DNA of 64,000 nucleotides, taken from Mycolicibacterium frederiksbergense (GTDB lineage: Bacteria > Actinomycetota > Actinomycetes > Mycobacteriales > Mycobacteriaceae). The stretch covers positions 39,594 to 103,593 of the forward strand of contig NZ_JARXVE010000014.1 of assembly GCF_029893345.1 (NCBI RefSeq), written 5' to 3'. Both the position numbers and the translations under genes were made by a program. Positions 17,088 through 25,931 of the stretch are shown piece after piece (the first letter of the stretch is position 1; each line of letters begins with the position of its first letter). Below the pieces are notes generated by a model. That model searched no databases. It saw only the letters and a list, made by a program, of their open reading frames with translations, and was not told where the DNA came from.

Positions 17088-18209
17088 ATGGACCTCGTAC
17101 TCGGCCTCGCGATGACCTCGAGGGCCGTGCGGTGGGTACTCGTCGAAGGCAGAACAGGTGAAGGGCGCCCCGTCGACCGCGGCGCAATCGCCCTGGAAGA
17201 CCCCGCCGGTTACGACCCCGAGGGCCTGCTGCGGGGGTTGGTGGACGACACCCAGGCCGACGGCACAAACCTCATCCACGCGATCGGCGTGACGTGGACC
17301 AATGACGCCGCGGTCCTGGCCAGCAGCGTGCTGCAGGACCTGGACGAGCGGGGCCACGTCAACGTCTTCGCGGTCTCCGAGGTCGAAGCCGCAGGCATGC
17401 TGGCCAGCGGCATCGCCGACATCACCGAGCACGATGACATCGCGGTGTGCATCATCGAACCCGATGCCGCGGTGCTGGCCATCGTGACCTCCGACGATGT
17501 CACCGCCGACCGCATCGAGCGATCCGACGCGCTGGTCGGCGACGTCACCAGGCTGCTCGCGCTCACCGACCGGCCGGTCGGCGCGATGTTCGTCCTGGGC
17601 TCGGACGCCCAGGAATCGATCGTGACCGCGCTGGCCCAGTTCACGCGGACGGAGGTGATCACCGCCGCCGAATCCGACCTGGCATTTGCCCGGGGCGCCG
17701 GACTGGCCGCGGCGATGGCTGTCAACACCGCCGTCACACCGGCCAAGCCGGTGCGCTGGACCAAAGTCGGTGCGTTGTCGTCGATCCTTGGTGGCGCCGC
17801 GGTCACGCTCGTCGTCGCCACCTCGGCCGCGATCGGGCTGCACCTGCACCCGGGCGCGATCCCGGAACAGCCTATGCATACCGCCCGGGCCGGGGAATCG
17901 GCGCCGGAAGCCGGCCCGGTGCACCAGCCGGAACCGAAGGCCGCCCCGAAACCGGCGCCCGCCGCGCCGGCCCCGGCCATCGAGGCCGCAAACCCGCCGG
18001 CGCAGGTTCCGCCGGCCCCGGCGGCTCCCGCACCCGCCCCTGAGCCGGCCTACGTCCCGCCGGCCCCGGCGGCTCCCGCACCCGTCCCCGAGCCGGTTTA
18101 CGTCCCGCCGGCCCCGCCGGCCTATGTGCCGCCCCCGGTGACCTATCCGCAGCCGCGGCTGCGGGACCGGATCATCGAGCGCATCCCGATCATCAACCGC
18201 TTCCACTGA
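17088..18209 (+). CDS. DUF7159-type protein with TM anchor and Pro/Ala-rich tail
   Basis: 373 residues, a paralogue of the 10154-12040 product. The N-terminal domain (1-215) starts MDLVLGLAMTSRAVRWVLVEG. There is one transmembrane helix at about 228-248, then a tail with repeated PPAPAAPAP and AYVPP units and a basic end (RDRIIERIPIINRF). GGGGGG lies 5 nt before the ATG. The actin-like N-terminal domain would be cytoplasmic and the tail periplasmic. No function is known to me. Confidence 0.8.
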   Translation: MDLVLGLAMTSRAVRWVLVEGRTGEGRPVDRGAIALEDPAGYDPEGLLRGLVDDTQADGTNLIHAIGVTWTNDAAVLASSVLQDLDERGHVNVFAVSEVEAAGMLASGIADITEHDDIAVCIIEPDAAVLAIVTSDDVTADRIERSDALVGDVTRLLALTDRPVGAMFVLGSDAQESIVTALAQFTRTEVITAAESDLAFARGAGLAAAMAVNTAVTPAKPVRWTKVGALSSILGGAAVTLVVATSAAIGLHLHPGAIPEQPMHTARAGESAPEAGPVHQPEPKAAPKPAPAAPAPAIEAANPPAQVPPAPAAPAPAPEPAYVPPAPAAPAPVPEPVYVPPAPPAYVPPPVTYPQPRLRDRIIERIPIINRFH

Positions 18210-18341
18210 GCCCGGGACAGCCCAGGCGGGCGAAGACATTCCACTCACACATCACATCCACTCAGGTTCGCCATAGAGAACGTCCACGTCGCGGATTAAG
18301 CTGGAAGCTGACCGTACCTAAATGTACGGAAGGTGGCGATT

Positions 18342-18587
18342 ATGCGAATATCCTATTTGTCCGCGCTGGGGGCGGTCGGCGTCGCGGTATCGGTGATTCT
18401 GGCTCCGCTCGCGGGTGCAACGGTGAGTGCGCCTACCACGGTTCAGCACATCAAGCCGTCTCCTCAGACCTGCACCACGACCAACGTTGGCAGTCAGTGC
18501 ATTTCACCGGGCAACGTGCAGATCAACAACTCTCCGCCGTTTGTCAACCCTTACTCGATGTTCCGGCCATTCCCGTGGATTGTGTGA
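18342..18587 (+). CDS. Small secreted protein
   Basis: 81 residues with a signal peptide (MRISYLSALGAVGVAVSVILAP, cleavage near residues 27-30) and a short mature part with two cysteines (QTC, QC) that could form one disulfide, ending FPWIV. The ATG at 18342 has GGAAGG about 7 nt upstream and is preferred to the in-frame GTG at 18333. Function unknown; it is typical of small mycobacterial exported proteins. Confidence 0.65.
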   Translation: MRISYLSALGAVGVAVSVILAPLAGATVSAPTTVQHIKPSPQTCTTTNVGSQCISPGNVQINNSPPFVNPYSMFRPFPWIV

Positions 18588-18701
18588 TCGGTTGACCGCG
18601 GTCCGGCCGGGCCAATGCCGGAGCCAATCCTGGTGTGAACAAACATGATTGGCCGATGTGGCGGTGGTCGGGAGGTCGGGGTGGGGCTACCGCACGCCGA
18701 T

Positions 18702-21077
18702 CTAGATCATGTCGTTCCTGGTCAGCCAGCGCATCACCGGCCAGCCGATGAACACCGGCAGCCAGCAGGTCAACACCCGGTAGAGCAGCACCGCGGGCAC
18801 CGCGATCGCGGCGGGCAGCCCGAAGGCGGCCAGACCACCGATCAGGGCGGCCTCCACCGCGCCCACCCCGCCGGGGGTGGGGGCGGCCGAGGCCAGGGTG
18901 CCGCCGACCATGGTCACCACCGTGACGGTGACGAATGAGGTGGTGCCGCCGAACGCCTCGACGCTGGCCCACAGCGCGAGCGCCGCACCGAGAGTCGTAC
19001 CTGCGGCACCCAACACGATCAGGGCGAGCCGCTGCGGTTCGCGGGCCAGTTTGAGCAGATCGTCGGTGACCTCTTCGATCTTGGGCCGCACCGAGGACGC
19101 CAGCCAGCGGCGCAGTTTGGGCACGGCCAGGAACGCGCCGATGAGTCCGAGCGCGAGCCCGGCGATCAAGTACAAGATGGTGGCGCTGGGCACGAAATGC
19201 GACAGGTCGGCCGAAGCGCCGGCCACGGTGCTGAAGAAGATCAGCAGGATGATGTGCACGATCACCTGCACCGTCTGCTGGAGCGCCACCGCGGCGGTGG
19301 CGCGCACCGTGCTCAGTCCGCCCTTCTGCAGAAACCGGGTGCTCAGCGCCAGGCCGCCGACCCCGGCGGGCGTGGTGGTGGCGGCAAAGGTGTTGGCCAC
19401 CTGCATGATTGACAGATTGCGGAAGCTCACCAGCCCGTCGGCGCAGGCCCACAGGGCGGCCGCCGCGCCCACGTAGGTCAGCGCCGAGACGGTCAGCCCG
19501 AGCAGCGCCCACCACCAGTTCGCGGTGCGCAGTTCGGAGAAGAAGGTCGGCACCGTGCTGATGAACGGGTAAGCCACGTAGACCAGCGCCACCAGCAGCA
19601 CCAGCTGGATCACCTGGGTGCGGGTGAACCGGGTGATGGGCTCGGCCTGGATCTGGTCGGCGCCGGTCTGGTGCTTCACCTCGTCACGGGCCCGGGTGAT
19701 CACCTCTTTGGCGTCGGGGACGGCGTCTCGAACCCGGGCCGGAACGGCGGCCTTGGTGAGCCGGCGCGAGGCGGTGAGCACCGGGTCGCGGCCGAATGCC
19801 TCGATAGCCGCGCTCACCGCGGCCTTCGGGGAGTACAGCGCGGTGGTGGTGACCAGCAGCTGGGCGATATCGGACTGCAATTGCGTGTCAGTGGCGCCGT
19901 ACTCGGCACCGCCGAAACCACCGAACAGCACCGCACCGTCGTCGACGGTGATCTCCTTGCCGCGCAGGTCGCCGTGCGAGATCTGATGGTCGTGCAGGGT
20001 GCGCAGGGCATTCCACACCCGCCCGACGGGGACATCCCCGGTGCACTCGTCCAGCGGGACGCCGCGTTTGCGGTTGTGCGCGTACAGCGTCCAGCCGCGG
20101 TCCAGGGCGGCCACCGACATGGTCGAGGTGCTGGCCAGGCCGAGATCGCCGATCGCGATCGCCATCAGCGCCCGGTGCTCGACGGCCCGGCGCATCGAGG
20201 CCTGCAGGGGAGCGGTCTCGGTGGAGCGCAGCCGCAGCTTGAGCCACAGCTGACGCACGGCGCCGCCACTGCGCTGGTTGGGTCCGTAGAGCTCGACCAC
20301 GGCGGTGGCGTCGGGGTCCTGGGAGGCGGCGTCGAGAAGCAGCGGACCGGCCCCGGCCGGACGCACCACGGTGAACGCGGAGACGACGAACCCGCGCCGG
20401 GCCAGGGCGCGCACCGCGCCGTCGAGCGGAACCTCCAGGGCGGGGGTGCCGACGATCCACACCACCAGGGCGCCGACGAACCAGCCCACTGCCAGGCCCA
20501 GCAGCGAGCGGGCCGGGACCACGGCGCTGACCACCAGGTGAATCGGCACGAACGCCAACAGCAGCGTCCACCACCAACGGCGAAGTCGGCGCGAGAGCCA
20601 CGGCCCGGACACCGTGAGCACCGCGGCCAGCATGCCGATCCAGCGCGGGTCGTCGAGCAGCTGCGACAGCTGGGTGTCGAGCCGGCCGGTGAGATCGAAA
20701 TGCCATTGCGGGGCGGCGATGCCGTTGGCGGTGATCGACAGCGACAGCATGGTGATCAGCGCGGCCGCGGCGTAGGCGGCGAGCAGTTTCCATTGCCGGG
20801 CCAGGATCAGGCTGACCAGGATCACGAAGGGCAGCGCCAGGATGGCGATGCCGTAGGCCAGGTAAACCAGGGTGGACTGGGTGGGGGTGAGCACGCCGAC
20901 GATCTCGGAGATCGAGCGTTCCAGCGCCACCCATTCGTAGCGGGTGATCAGTGAGCTGGTGATCACTGTGGCCAGGCAGATCGCGGCCACGATCAGGCGC
21001 AGGATGTCGTTGGTGCGTCGGGTCAGCGGTTGCAACAGGCTGCCGGTGACGGTGATGTCCCGTCCGTCAACGCGCAT
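18702..21077 (-). CDS. MprF/YbhN-type flippase-like membrane protein with degenerate kinase domain
   Basis: 791 residues in three parts. Residues 1-215 hold about six transmembrane helices. A soluble kinase-like domain follows at about 220-460, with HGDLR (His near 368) in place of the HRD loop and LFGGFG where DFG is expected. The C-terminal lysylphosphatidylglycerol-synthase-type transmembrane domain (about 490-790) carries the TPAGVGG and PTPGGVGAVEA motifs of the UPF0104/YbhN flippase family. The lost metal-binding Asp and Asn suggest a pseudokinase. It lies back to back with the receptor kinase gene at 21310. A role in lipid translocation is inferred from family. Confidence 0.8.
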   Translation of the reverse strand: MRVDGRDITVTGSLLQPLTRRTNDILRLIVAAICLATVITSSLITRYEWVALERSISEIVGVLTPTQSTLVYLAYGIAILALPFVILVSLILARQWKLLAAYAAAALITMLSLSITANGIAAPQWHFDLTGRLDTQLSQLLDDPRWIGMLAAVLTVSGPWLSRRLRRWWWTLLLAFVPIHLVVSAVVPARSLLGLAVGWFVGALVVWIVGTPALEVPLDGAVRALARRGFVVSAFTVVRPAGAGPLLLDAASQDPDATAVVELYGPNQRSGGAVRQLWLKLRLRSTETAPLQASMRRAVEHRALMAIAIGDLGLASTSTMSVAALDRGWTLYAHNRKRGVPLDECTGDVPVGRVWNALRTLHDHQISHGDLRGKEITVDDGAVLFGGFGGAEYGATDTQLQSDIAQLLVTTTALYSPKAAVSAAIEAFGRDPVLTASRRLTKAAVPARVRDAVPDAKEVITRARDEVKHQTGADQIQAEPITRFTRTQVIQLVLLVALVYVAYPFISTVPTFFSELRTANWWWALLGLTVSALTYVGAAAALWACADGLVSFRNLSIMQVANTFAATTTPAGVGGLALSTRFLQKGGLSTVRATAAVALQQTVQVIVHIILLIFFSTVAGASADLSHFVPSATILYLIAGLALGLIGAFLAVPKLRRWLASSVRPKIEEVTDDLLKLAREPQRLALIVLGAAGTTLGAALALWASVEAFGGTTSFVTVTVVTMVGGTLASAAPTPGGVGAVEAALIGGLAAFGLPAAIAVPAVLLYRVLTCWLPVFIGWPVMRWLTRNDMI

Positions 21078-21309
21078 GTTCCCCCTTTCCCTGTATGTCC
21101 GCGGCCCGCGACCAAGGTAGCGGGACCGGGTGCCGATATCGGCAATTGGTGGCGATCTGGACCGTCACGTAATCACATCGGTCCCTTTTGTCACCTTGAG
21201 CGACAATTTTTGCCGGTCCGGTGTGATCAACGCCAACAACGGCCGTCAACGTGATGTAACTTCGATCGACACGTCTCGCCGAATAAGGCCGCGCCCGAGG
21301 AGTTCAACG

Positions 21310-23115
21310 GTGGATGCGACACCATTCGGGCACTATCAGCTGCAGAAGCTGATCGGCCGGGGCGGGATGGGCGAGGTTTACCAGGCCTACGACGCCGATA
21401 CCGACCGCATCGTCGCACTCAAGGTGCTGCCGCCGCACCTGGCCCAGGACGCCACCTTCCAGGAACGGTTCCGGCGGGAATCGCATGCCGCGGCCGGGGT
21501 GAGCAATCCGCATGTGGTGCCGATCCACGGCTATGGCGAGATCGACGGCCGGCTCTATCTGGATATGCGGCTGATCGAGGGACGCAACCTCGGCGCCATG
21601 CTCGGCAAGACCGGCAAGCCACTGGACCCGGCGTTCGTGGTCGGCATGGTCGAGCAGGTCGCCGAGGCGCTCGACAGCGCCCATCAGGCCGGGCTGATCC
21701 ACCGCGACGTGAAACCGTCGAACATCCTGATCGCCGACAACGACTTCGTCTACCTGATCGACTTCGGGCTGGCCCGCACCGCGGGCGAGTCCGGCATGAC
21801 CACCGCGGGCAGCACCCTGGGCACGCTGGCTTACATGGCGCCCGAACGGTTCGACGGCGGCAAGGTGGACCCGCGTTCGGACGTCTACGCGCTGGCCTGC
21901 GTGCTTTACGAATGCCTCACCGGGGTACGGCCGTATCCGGCCGACAGCCTCGAACAACAGATCGCCGGGCATATGGTCTCCCCGCCGCCGCGGCCCTCGG
22001 AGAAGGATCCGCGGCTGGTGGCCTTCGACGAGGTGATCGCCAAGGGCATGGCCAAGAAGCCGTCCAAGCGCTATCAGAGTGCCGGCGACCTGGCGGCCGC
22101 GGCCCGTGCGGCGCTGGCGGTTCCGGTGCGCACCACCGGACGGTCGGGGCGGCATTCGGCGCAGCGGGTATCAACCCGGGCTCGGATATCCAAGAAGGTG
22201 GCCGCGATCGCCGGTGCGACGGTTGTGGTGCTGGCGCTGTGCGCGGTGGGGGTGTGGCAGCTGCGGGGCGGCGCCGGCGCGGCACAGAACCCGAACCCGG
22301 CCGATACGGCGTCGAAATCCGGTGCGGTGCAGGCGCAGATGGGGCCGGTGGACAAGATCGCCAAGACGGTCCCGGCCAAGATCCGGGAATCCGGCCGGCT
22401 GGTGATCGGGGTGAATGTGCCCTACGCGCCCAACGAGTTCAAGAATTCCAGCGGTGAGATCGTCGGGTTCGACGTGGACCTGGCGAAGGCCGTGGCGCGG
22501 ACGTTGGGCTTGGTGCCCGAGTTCCGGGAGAGCGGTTTCGAGGCGATCCTGCCCGCGGTGCAGGACGGCAATCTGAACGTCGGGATGTCCTCGATCACCG
22601 ACACTCGGGAACGCCAGCAGAAGGTCGATTTCGTCACCTATTTCCAGGCGGGCACGTTGTGGGCGCAGCGCACCGGGTCGTCGGCCGATCCGAACGCGGC
22701 GTGTGGTCTGCGAGTGGGCGTGAAGCACGGCACGGTTCAGCAGACCGAGGAGATCCCGGCCAAATCCGCTGTCTGCGTCGCGGCCGGGTTGCCGCCCATC
22801 GAGGAAGTGGTCCGCCCCCAGCAGGACGAGGTGACCGCCGCGCTGATCGCCGGTGAGGTGGACGCCATGTCCGCTGATTCGCCGGTGGCGGGATTCGCGA
22901 TCAAGCTCAGCGGTGGTGCGTTGCAGCCGGCCGGTGAGGTGTTCGACTCCGCGCCCTACGGCTGGCCGGTGGCCAAGGGATCCGGGTTGGCCGAGTCGTT
23001 GCGGTTGGCGCTGGAACACCTGATGGACACCGGCGAGTACCGCACCATCGCCACCATGTGGGGTGTGGAGAAGGGCATGATCACCCAACCGGTGATCAAT
23101 GGGGCGTTGCGCTAA
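21310..23115 (+). CDS. Receptor Ser/Thr kinase fused to solute-binding (SBP_bac_3) sensor
   Basis: 601-residue membrane receptor. The cytoplasmic Hanks-type kinase (about 1-275) has the IGRGGMGEVY glycine loop, VALKVL lysine, HRDVKPSN (His131), DFGLA and APE; the activation loop is rich in Thr/Ser. One transmembrane helix (about 297-315) leads to an outside domain (about 365-595) that reads as an amino-acid-type periplasmic binding protein (VIGVNVPYAPNEF, GFDVDLAKAVARTLGL, ADSPVA). The GTG at 21310 with GAGGAG 7 nt upstream sets the start. It should couple sensing of an extracellular small molecule to phosphorylation. Mycobacterial STPK sensors are more often PASTA, NHL or PknH-type. Confidence 0.9.
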   Translation: MDATPFGHYQLQKLIGRGGMGEVYQAYDADTDRIVALKVLPPHLAQDATFQERFRRESHAAAGVSNPHVVPIHGYGEIDGRLYLDMRLIEGRNLGAMLGKTGKPLDPAFVVGMVEQVAEALDSAHQAGLIHRDVKPSNILIADNDFVYLIDFGLARTAGESGMTTAGSTLGTLAYMAPERFDGGKVDPRSDVYALACVLYECLTGVRPYPADSLEQQIAGHMVSPPPRPSEKDPRLVAFDEVIAKGMAKKPSKRYQSAGDLAAAARAALAVPVRTTGRSGRHSAQRVSTRARISKKVAAIAGATVVVLALCAVGVWQLRGGAGAAQNPNPADTASKSGAVQAQMGPVDKIAKTVPAKIRESGRLVIGVNVPYAPNEFKNSSGEIVGFDVDLAKAVARTLGLVPEFRESGFEAILPAVQDGNLNVGMSSITDTRERQQKVDFVTYFQAGTLWAQRTGSSADPNAACGLRVGVKHGTVQQTEEIPAKSAVCVAAGLPPIEEVVRPQQDEVTAALIAGEVDAMSADSPVAGFAIKLSGGALQPAGEVFDSAPYGWPVAKGSGLAESLRLALEHLMDTGEYRTIATMWGVEKGMITQPVINGALR

Positions 23116-23127
23116 CGGTTTTCGCCG

Positions 23128-24027
23128 TCAGGCCGCGGTGCGGGCCAGGGTCGTCGTGGCAATGGTGTTCAGATGGTCGATGGCCACCGCCACCGAGCTG
23201 CGCCGAGGCAGCGCGTCGACGATCTGGTAGGTGTTGTGCGCCAGGGCCGGCGGATTGGTGGCATAGAAGGCGACCGCCAGGTTGATCGCCTCGACGAGCG
23301 CCGGTCCACCCACGATCGGATCGGTGACCAGGGCCAGCACCTGCTGGGCCAGGCTGCCCTGGCCGGTCAGCCCGGCGATCACTGCCGCGATGGCGTTGAC
23401 CTGGAGGCTGAGCTGCACGGCCGCCTTGTACACCGCGGTGATATCGGCGCCTGCGACGTCATTGGGGGTGGTGGTGTACAGGTCGCCGGGGTTCGCGAAA
23501 TCCCACCAGGTGTCAACACCGTTGGCGTCCTTGGGAATTTGGTCCGCGGTCAGATTGGTGGTGGCGATACCGCGCCCGCCCGGATCGGTGCCGCCCGGGA
23601 AGGTGTGTCCGGTCAGCCGCCACGGGTTGCCGAAGGTGTAGCCGCCGATCAGGTTGGGCCTGGCCCATTGCAGCGGCCCGGTCATGATCGCGGCCAATAC
23701 CCGTGAGGCCGCCTCGGCGCCCTGGCTGTAGCCGCCGAGCGCGAAGGTTTGCAGCGGGTGGGCGGTGATCCAGTCGGTGGCGTTCGTGACGGCGATGGCC
23801 ACCGATTCGGCGTAGCTGGGCGACAGCGGTGCCCCTGGCGGTAGCGGGCCGAAAGTCCAGGGGGACTGGATCGGTACCTCGAAAACGCGGTCCGGATCGG
23901 CGCCGGCGACCACGTCGGATGGATACCCGGTGCCCGGGGCGGCGAAGGTGCCGGCGAAGGTCAGCACCGCGTGCCGGACCAGCCGCACACCGGAGACCGT
24001 TGCCGCGAGATCTCCGAAAGTAGCCAT
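23128..24027 (-). CDS. Lysin B-like/cutinase-family esterase
   Basis: 299-residue alpha/beta hydrolase resembling mycobacteriophage Lysin B, the mycolyl-arabinogalactan esterase. N-terminal AVLTFAGTFAAPGTGYPSDVV and the nucleophile motif LGGYSQGAEA are clear; a late histidine (ALAHNTYQ) could complete the triad. No signal peptide is seen. ATG 24027 lies 8 nt past the stop of the gene before it; an in-frame GTG at 24075 would overlap that gene. It is the last gene of a three-gene phage-type lysis cassette. Confidence 0.75.
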   Translation of the reverse strand: MATFGDLAATVSGVRLVRHAVLTFAGTFAAPGTGYPSDVVAGADPDRVFEVPIQSPWTFGPLPPGAPLSPSYAESVAIAVTNATDWITAHPLQTFALGGYSQGAEAASRVLAAIMTGPLQWARPNLIGGYTFGNPWRLTGHTFPGGTDPGGRGIATTNLTADQIPKDANGVDTWWDFANPGDLYTTTPNDVAGADITAVYKAAVQLSLQVNAIAAVIAGLTGQGSLAQQVLALVTDPIVGGPALVEAINLAVAFYATNPPALAHNTYQIVDALPRRSSVAVAIDHLNTIATTTLARTAA

Positions 24028-24035
24028 GGTATCGG

Positions 24036-24371
24036 CTATTTCGCGGAGGTCGGCAGGTTGTTGGCTTTGCGCCACTGAATCGCGAACTCCATCAGCTCAA
24101 TCAGCACATCGCCGCTGTCGCGGGTGACGCCGTCGCTGAAGGTGTGCACCCAGGCGATCTGCTCGGCGACGGTGACCTGTTGTTCGAAGGCGTCATAGGT
24201 GCCCTGGAACTGCTGGCCGTTGTGGGTGGAGTTCCACGGGCCACGGTTGGGGTCGTCGACAATGTCGCCGATATTGCGTGGGTGCCGGGCGAATACCACC
24301 CGCCACGGCTCGGGTGCGCCATTGACGGCTACCCCGGAGATATCGGATTGCAGCGATGTTGCGTCAGACAC
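24036..24371 (-). CDS. Small phage-type protein of lysis cassette
   Basis: 111 residues, acidic, soluble, with no transmembrane segment, so not a classical holin. I do not recognise a named domain. The GTG start has a perfect AGGAGG 8 nt upstream and overlaps the end of the GH25 gene by 8 nt. The tight packing between a muralytic enzyme and a Lysin B-like esterase suggests it belongs to the same function. Confidence 0.65.
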   Translation of the reverse strand: MSDATSLQSDISGVAVNGAPEPWRVVFARHPRNIGDIVDDPNRGPWNSTHNGQQFQGTYDAFEQQVTVAEQIAWVHTFSDGVTRDSGDVLIELMEFAIQWRKANNLPTSAK

Positions 24372-25134
24372 GAGAAATACCTCCTGGTGATGGGGTGGTG
24401 ACGCCGCAGGCTGCGGCGAACTGAACCGGGTTGAGACCGTCGGCGGAGTTCATATCGCAGTTCCCGAATGGTGGTGCGCCCTCGGGTAATCCGCCGCCGT
24501 AGCCGGTGCCGTCGGTGTACTGGTGGGCGACCTTGCCCGGGTAGTCCGGGTTGCTGCCGTAGGCGGCGATGATGAGCCGGATTCCGTCGGGTTTGGTGGG
24601 CCACATGCTGTCGAGGTCGCCGACGTTGCCGTAGCCGATGATGCGCGCTCGGCTTCCGGCGTAGCCGGCCAGATCCCAGTACAGCTGGTTGATCCAATTC
24701 GACCCGTCGCCTGGGGGATTGCCGCCCTGTTCCACGTCGAGCATGAGCGCGATGCGCGGGTGCAGGCCACCATTGGCGTCGATCACGGACCGCACCGTGC
24801 CGGCATTGGCCTGCCAGTTGGGCCGACAGTAGGTGTAGACGATGCCGAACACCAGCTTGCCGTCGTCCAGCGCGGTGCGCATCCAGGCGTAGTTGGCGGC
24901 GAAATTGTGGTCCTGGTAGGTGCCGTCGCTGACCCGGATCGATAACACTTGGTAGGGATAGCTGTTATCGACCACCGGTTGGAACTCGGACACATCGGCA
25001 AACAGGGTGTCGGTGATGAGGGCGGCGGTGAGCACCTCGTGCCGCTTGCTGCTGCGGCTCTTTCGGCGCGAACGCGATGGCCGATCGTCGGGTTTGCGTC
25101 CCGGGATCTGTTGATTCACAGCACCGCTCGCCAT
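24364..25134 (-). CDS. GH25-type lysozyme (phage endolysin-like)
   Basis: 256-residue muramidase-like protein. After a basic N-terminal segment (KPDDRPSRSRRKSRSSKR), the catalytic domain starts FADVSEFQPVVD, with the DxE pair of GH25 seen in ALMLDVEQGG and a third motif in HQYTDG. This sequence type is common in mycobacteriophage lysins and tail proteins. It cleaves peptidoglycan glycan strands by family. ATG 25134 is used; an in-frame GTG at 25161 and internal starts are possible. No signal peptide is seen. Confidence 0.75.
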   Translation of the reverse strand: MASGAVNQQIPGRKPDDRPSRSRRKSRSSKRHEVLTAALITDTLFADVSEFQPVVDNSYPYQVLSIRVSDGTYQDHNFAANYAWMRTALDDGKLVFGIVYTYCRPNWQANAGTVRSVIDANGGLHPRIALMLDVEQGGNPPGDGSNWINQLYWDLAGYAGSRARIIGYGNVGDLDSMWPTKPDGIRLIIAAYGSNPDYPGKVAHQYTDGTGYGGGLPEGAPPFGNCDMNSADGLNPVQFAAACGVTTPSPGGISRV

Positions 25135-25215
25135 GTGTCTGCCGTTTCCGTTGCCTACCACCAGGGTAAGCCGGGTCGCGCGTCTGGTCGACCGAATCCG
25201 GTCCGGCGCGTCGGG

Positions 25216-25878
25216 TCAGAGTGCGTTACGCCCTCCGATCATCTTGGCCAGCTGCACGGTTCGGCCGTCGTCGATGTTGTAGCCGCTGATCCGCAGGTCG
25301 ACGACGAAGTTGTCGACCGCCAGGATCGCGCGGTGGGTGATCCGGTCGCTGACCAACGGATCGGCGTGTGTCACGTCGACACCGTCCACCACGGACGGGA
25401 CGGCCAGCCGGTGCGTGTCGCGGGTCTTGCCCCCGTTGTAGCTGAAGGTCAGGGTGTTGTTGGCGCAGCGGCGCCAGATGTCGACGGTGCGGGCCACCAG
25501 GGCCTTGGCGGCTGCGGGGCTGTCGAATCTGGCGACGGCCTGGTCGACTTCGAGTTCATCGCGGTCGTCGGCGAGCTGGGTCTCGCGGAATTCGCGGTAG
25601 CCGCTGTCCCGGTACACCCAGTCCATGGCGTTGCCGATCACGGTCATGCATTCGGGGCGGGAGATGGGCTGGTAGCTGTCGTTCTGCGCGGGGATGCGCA
25701 GGCCGGTTTTCGGCCGGACCTCGGCGGCCAGGAGGGTGTTGATCTCGGATTCGCTGGCCAGCATGCTGCCCAGGACATCGACCTGTGCACCGCTCGAATC
25801 GGGGATGGTGTGGGTGCACGCTGCGGCGGTGAGCACGACGGCCAGGCCGGCTGCCGCCCGGCTCAGAGCACTGCCCAT
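25216..25878 (-). CDS. PknH-sensor-like lipoprotein (LppH/LpqQ type)
   Basis: 220-residue exported protein with a lipobox (LTAAAC, Cys near 21). The rest is the extracellular sensor domain found in PknH and stand-alone lipoproteins. The family pattern includes RPECMTVIGNAMDWVY and WRRCANNTLTF, whose cysteines likely pair, and the C-terminal GYNIDDGRTVQLAKMI. It is divergent from the P450 gene. Function unknown; ligand binding outside the membrane is likely. Confidence 0.82.
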   Translation of the reverse strand: MGSALSRAAAGLAVVLTAAACTHTIPDSSGAQVDVLGSMLASESEINTLLAAEVRPKTGLRIPAQNDSYQPISRPECMTVIGNAMDWVYRDSGYREFRETQLADDRDELEVDQAVARFDSPAAAKALVARTVDIWRRCANNTLTFSYNGGKTRDTHRLAVPSVVDGVDVTHADPLVSDRITHRAILAVDNFVVDLRISGYNIDDGRTVQLAKMIGGRNAL

Positions 25879-25931
25879 CGGGTCCCCCCTTGGATCCTGT
25901 TTGCTGATCCTAATCCGGTTAGGGTGGGGGA

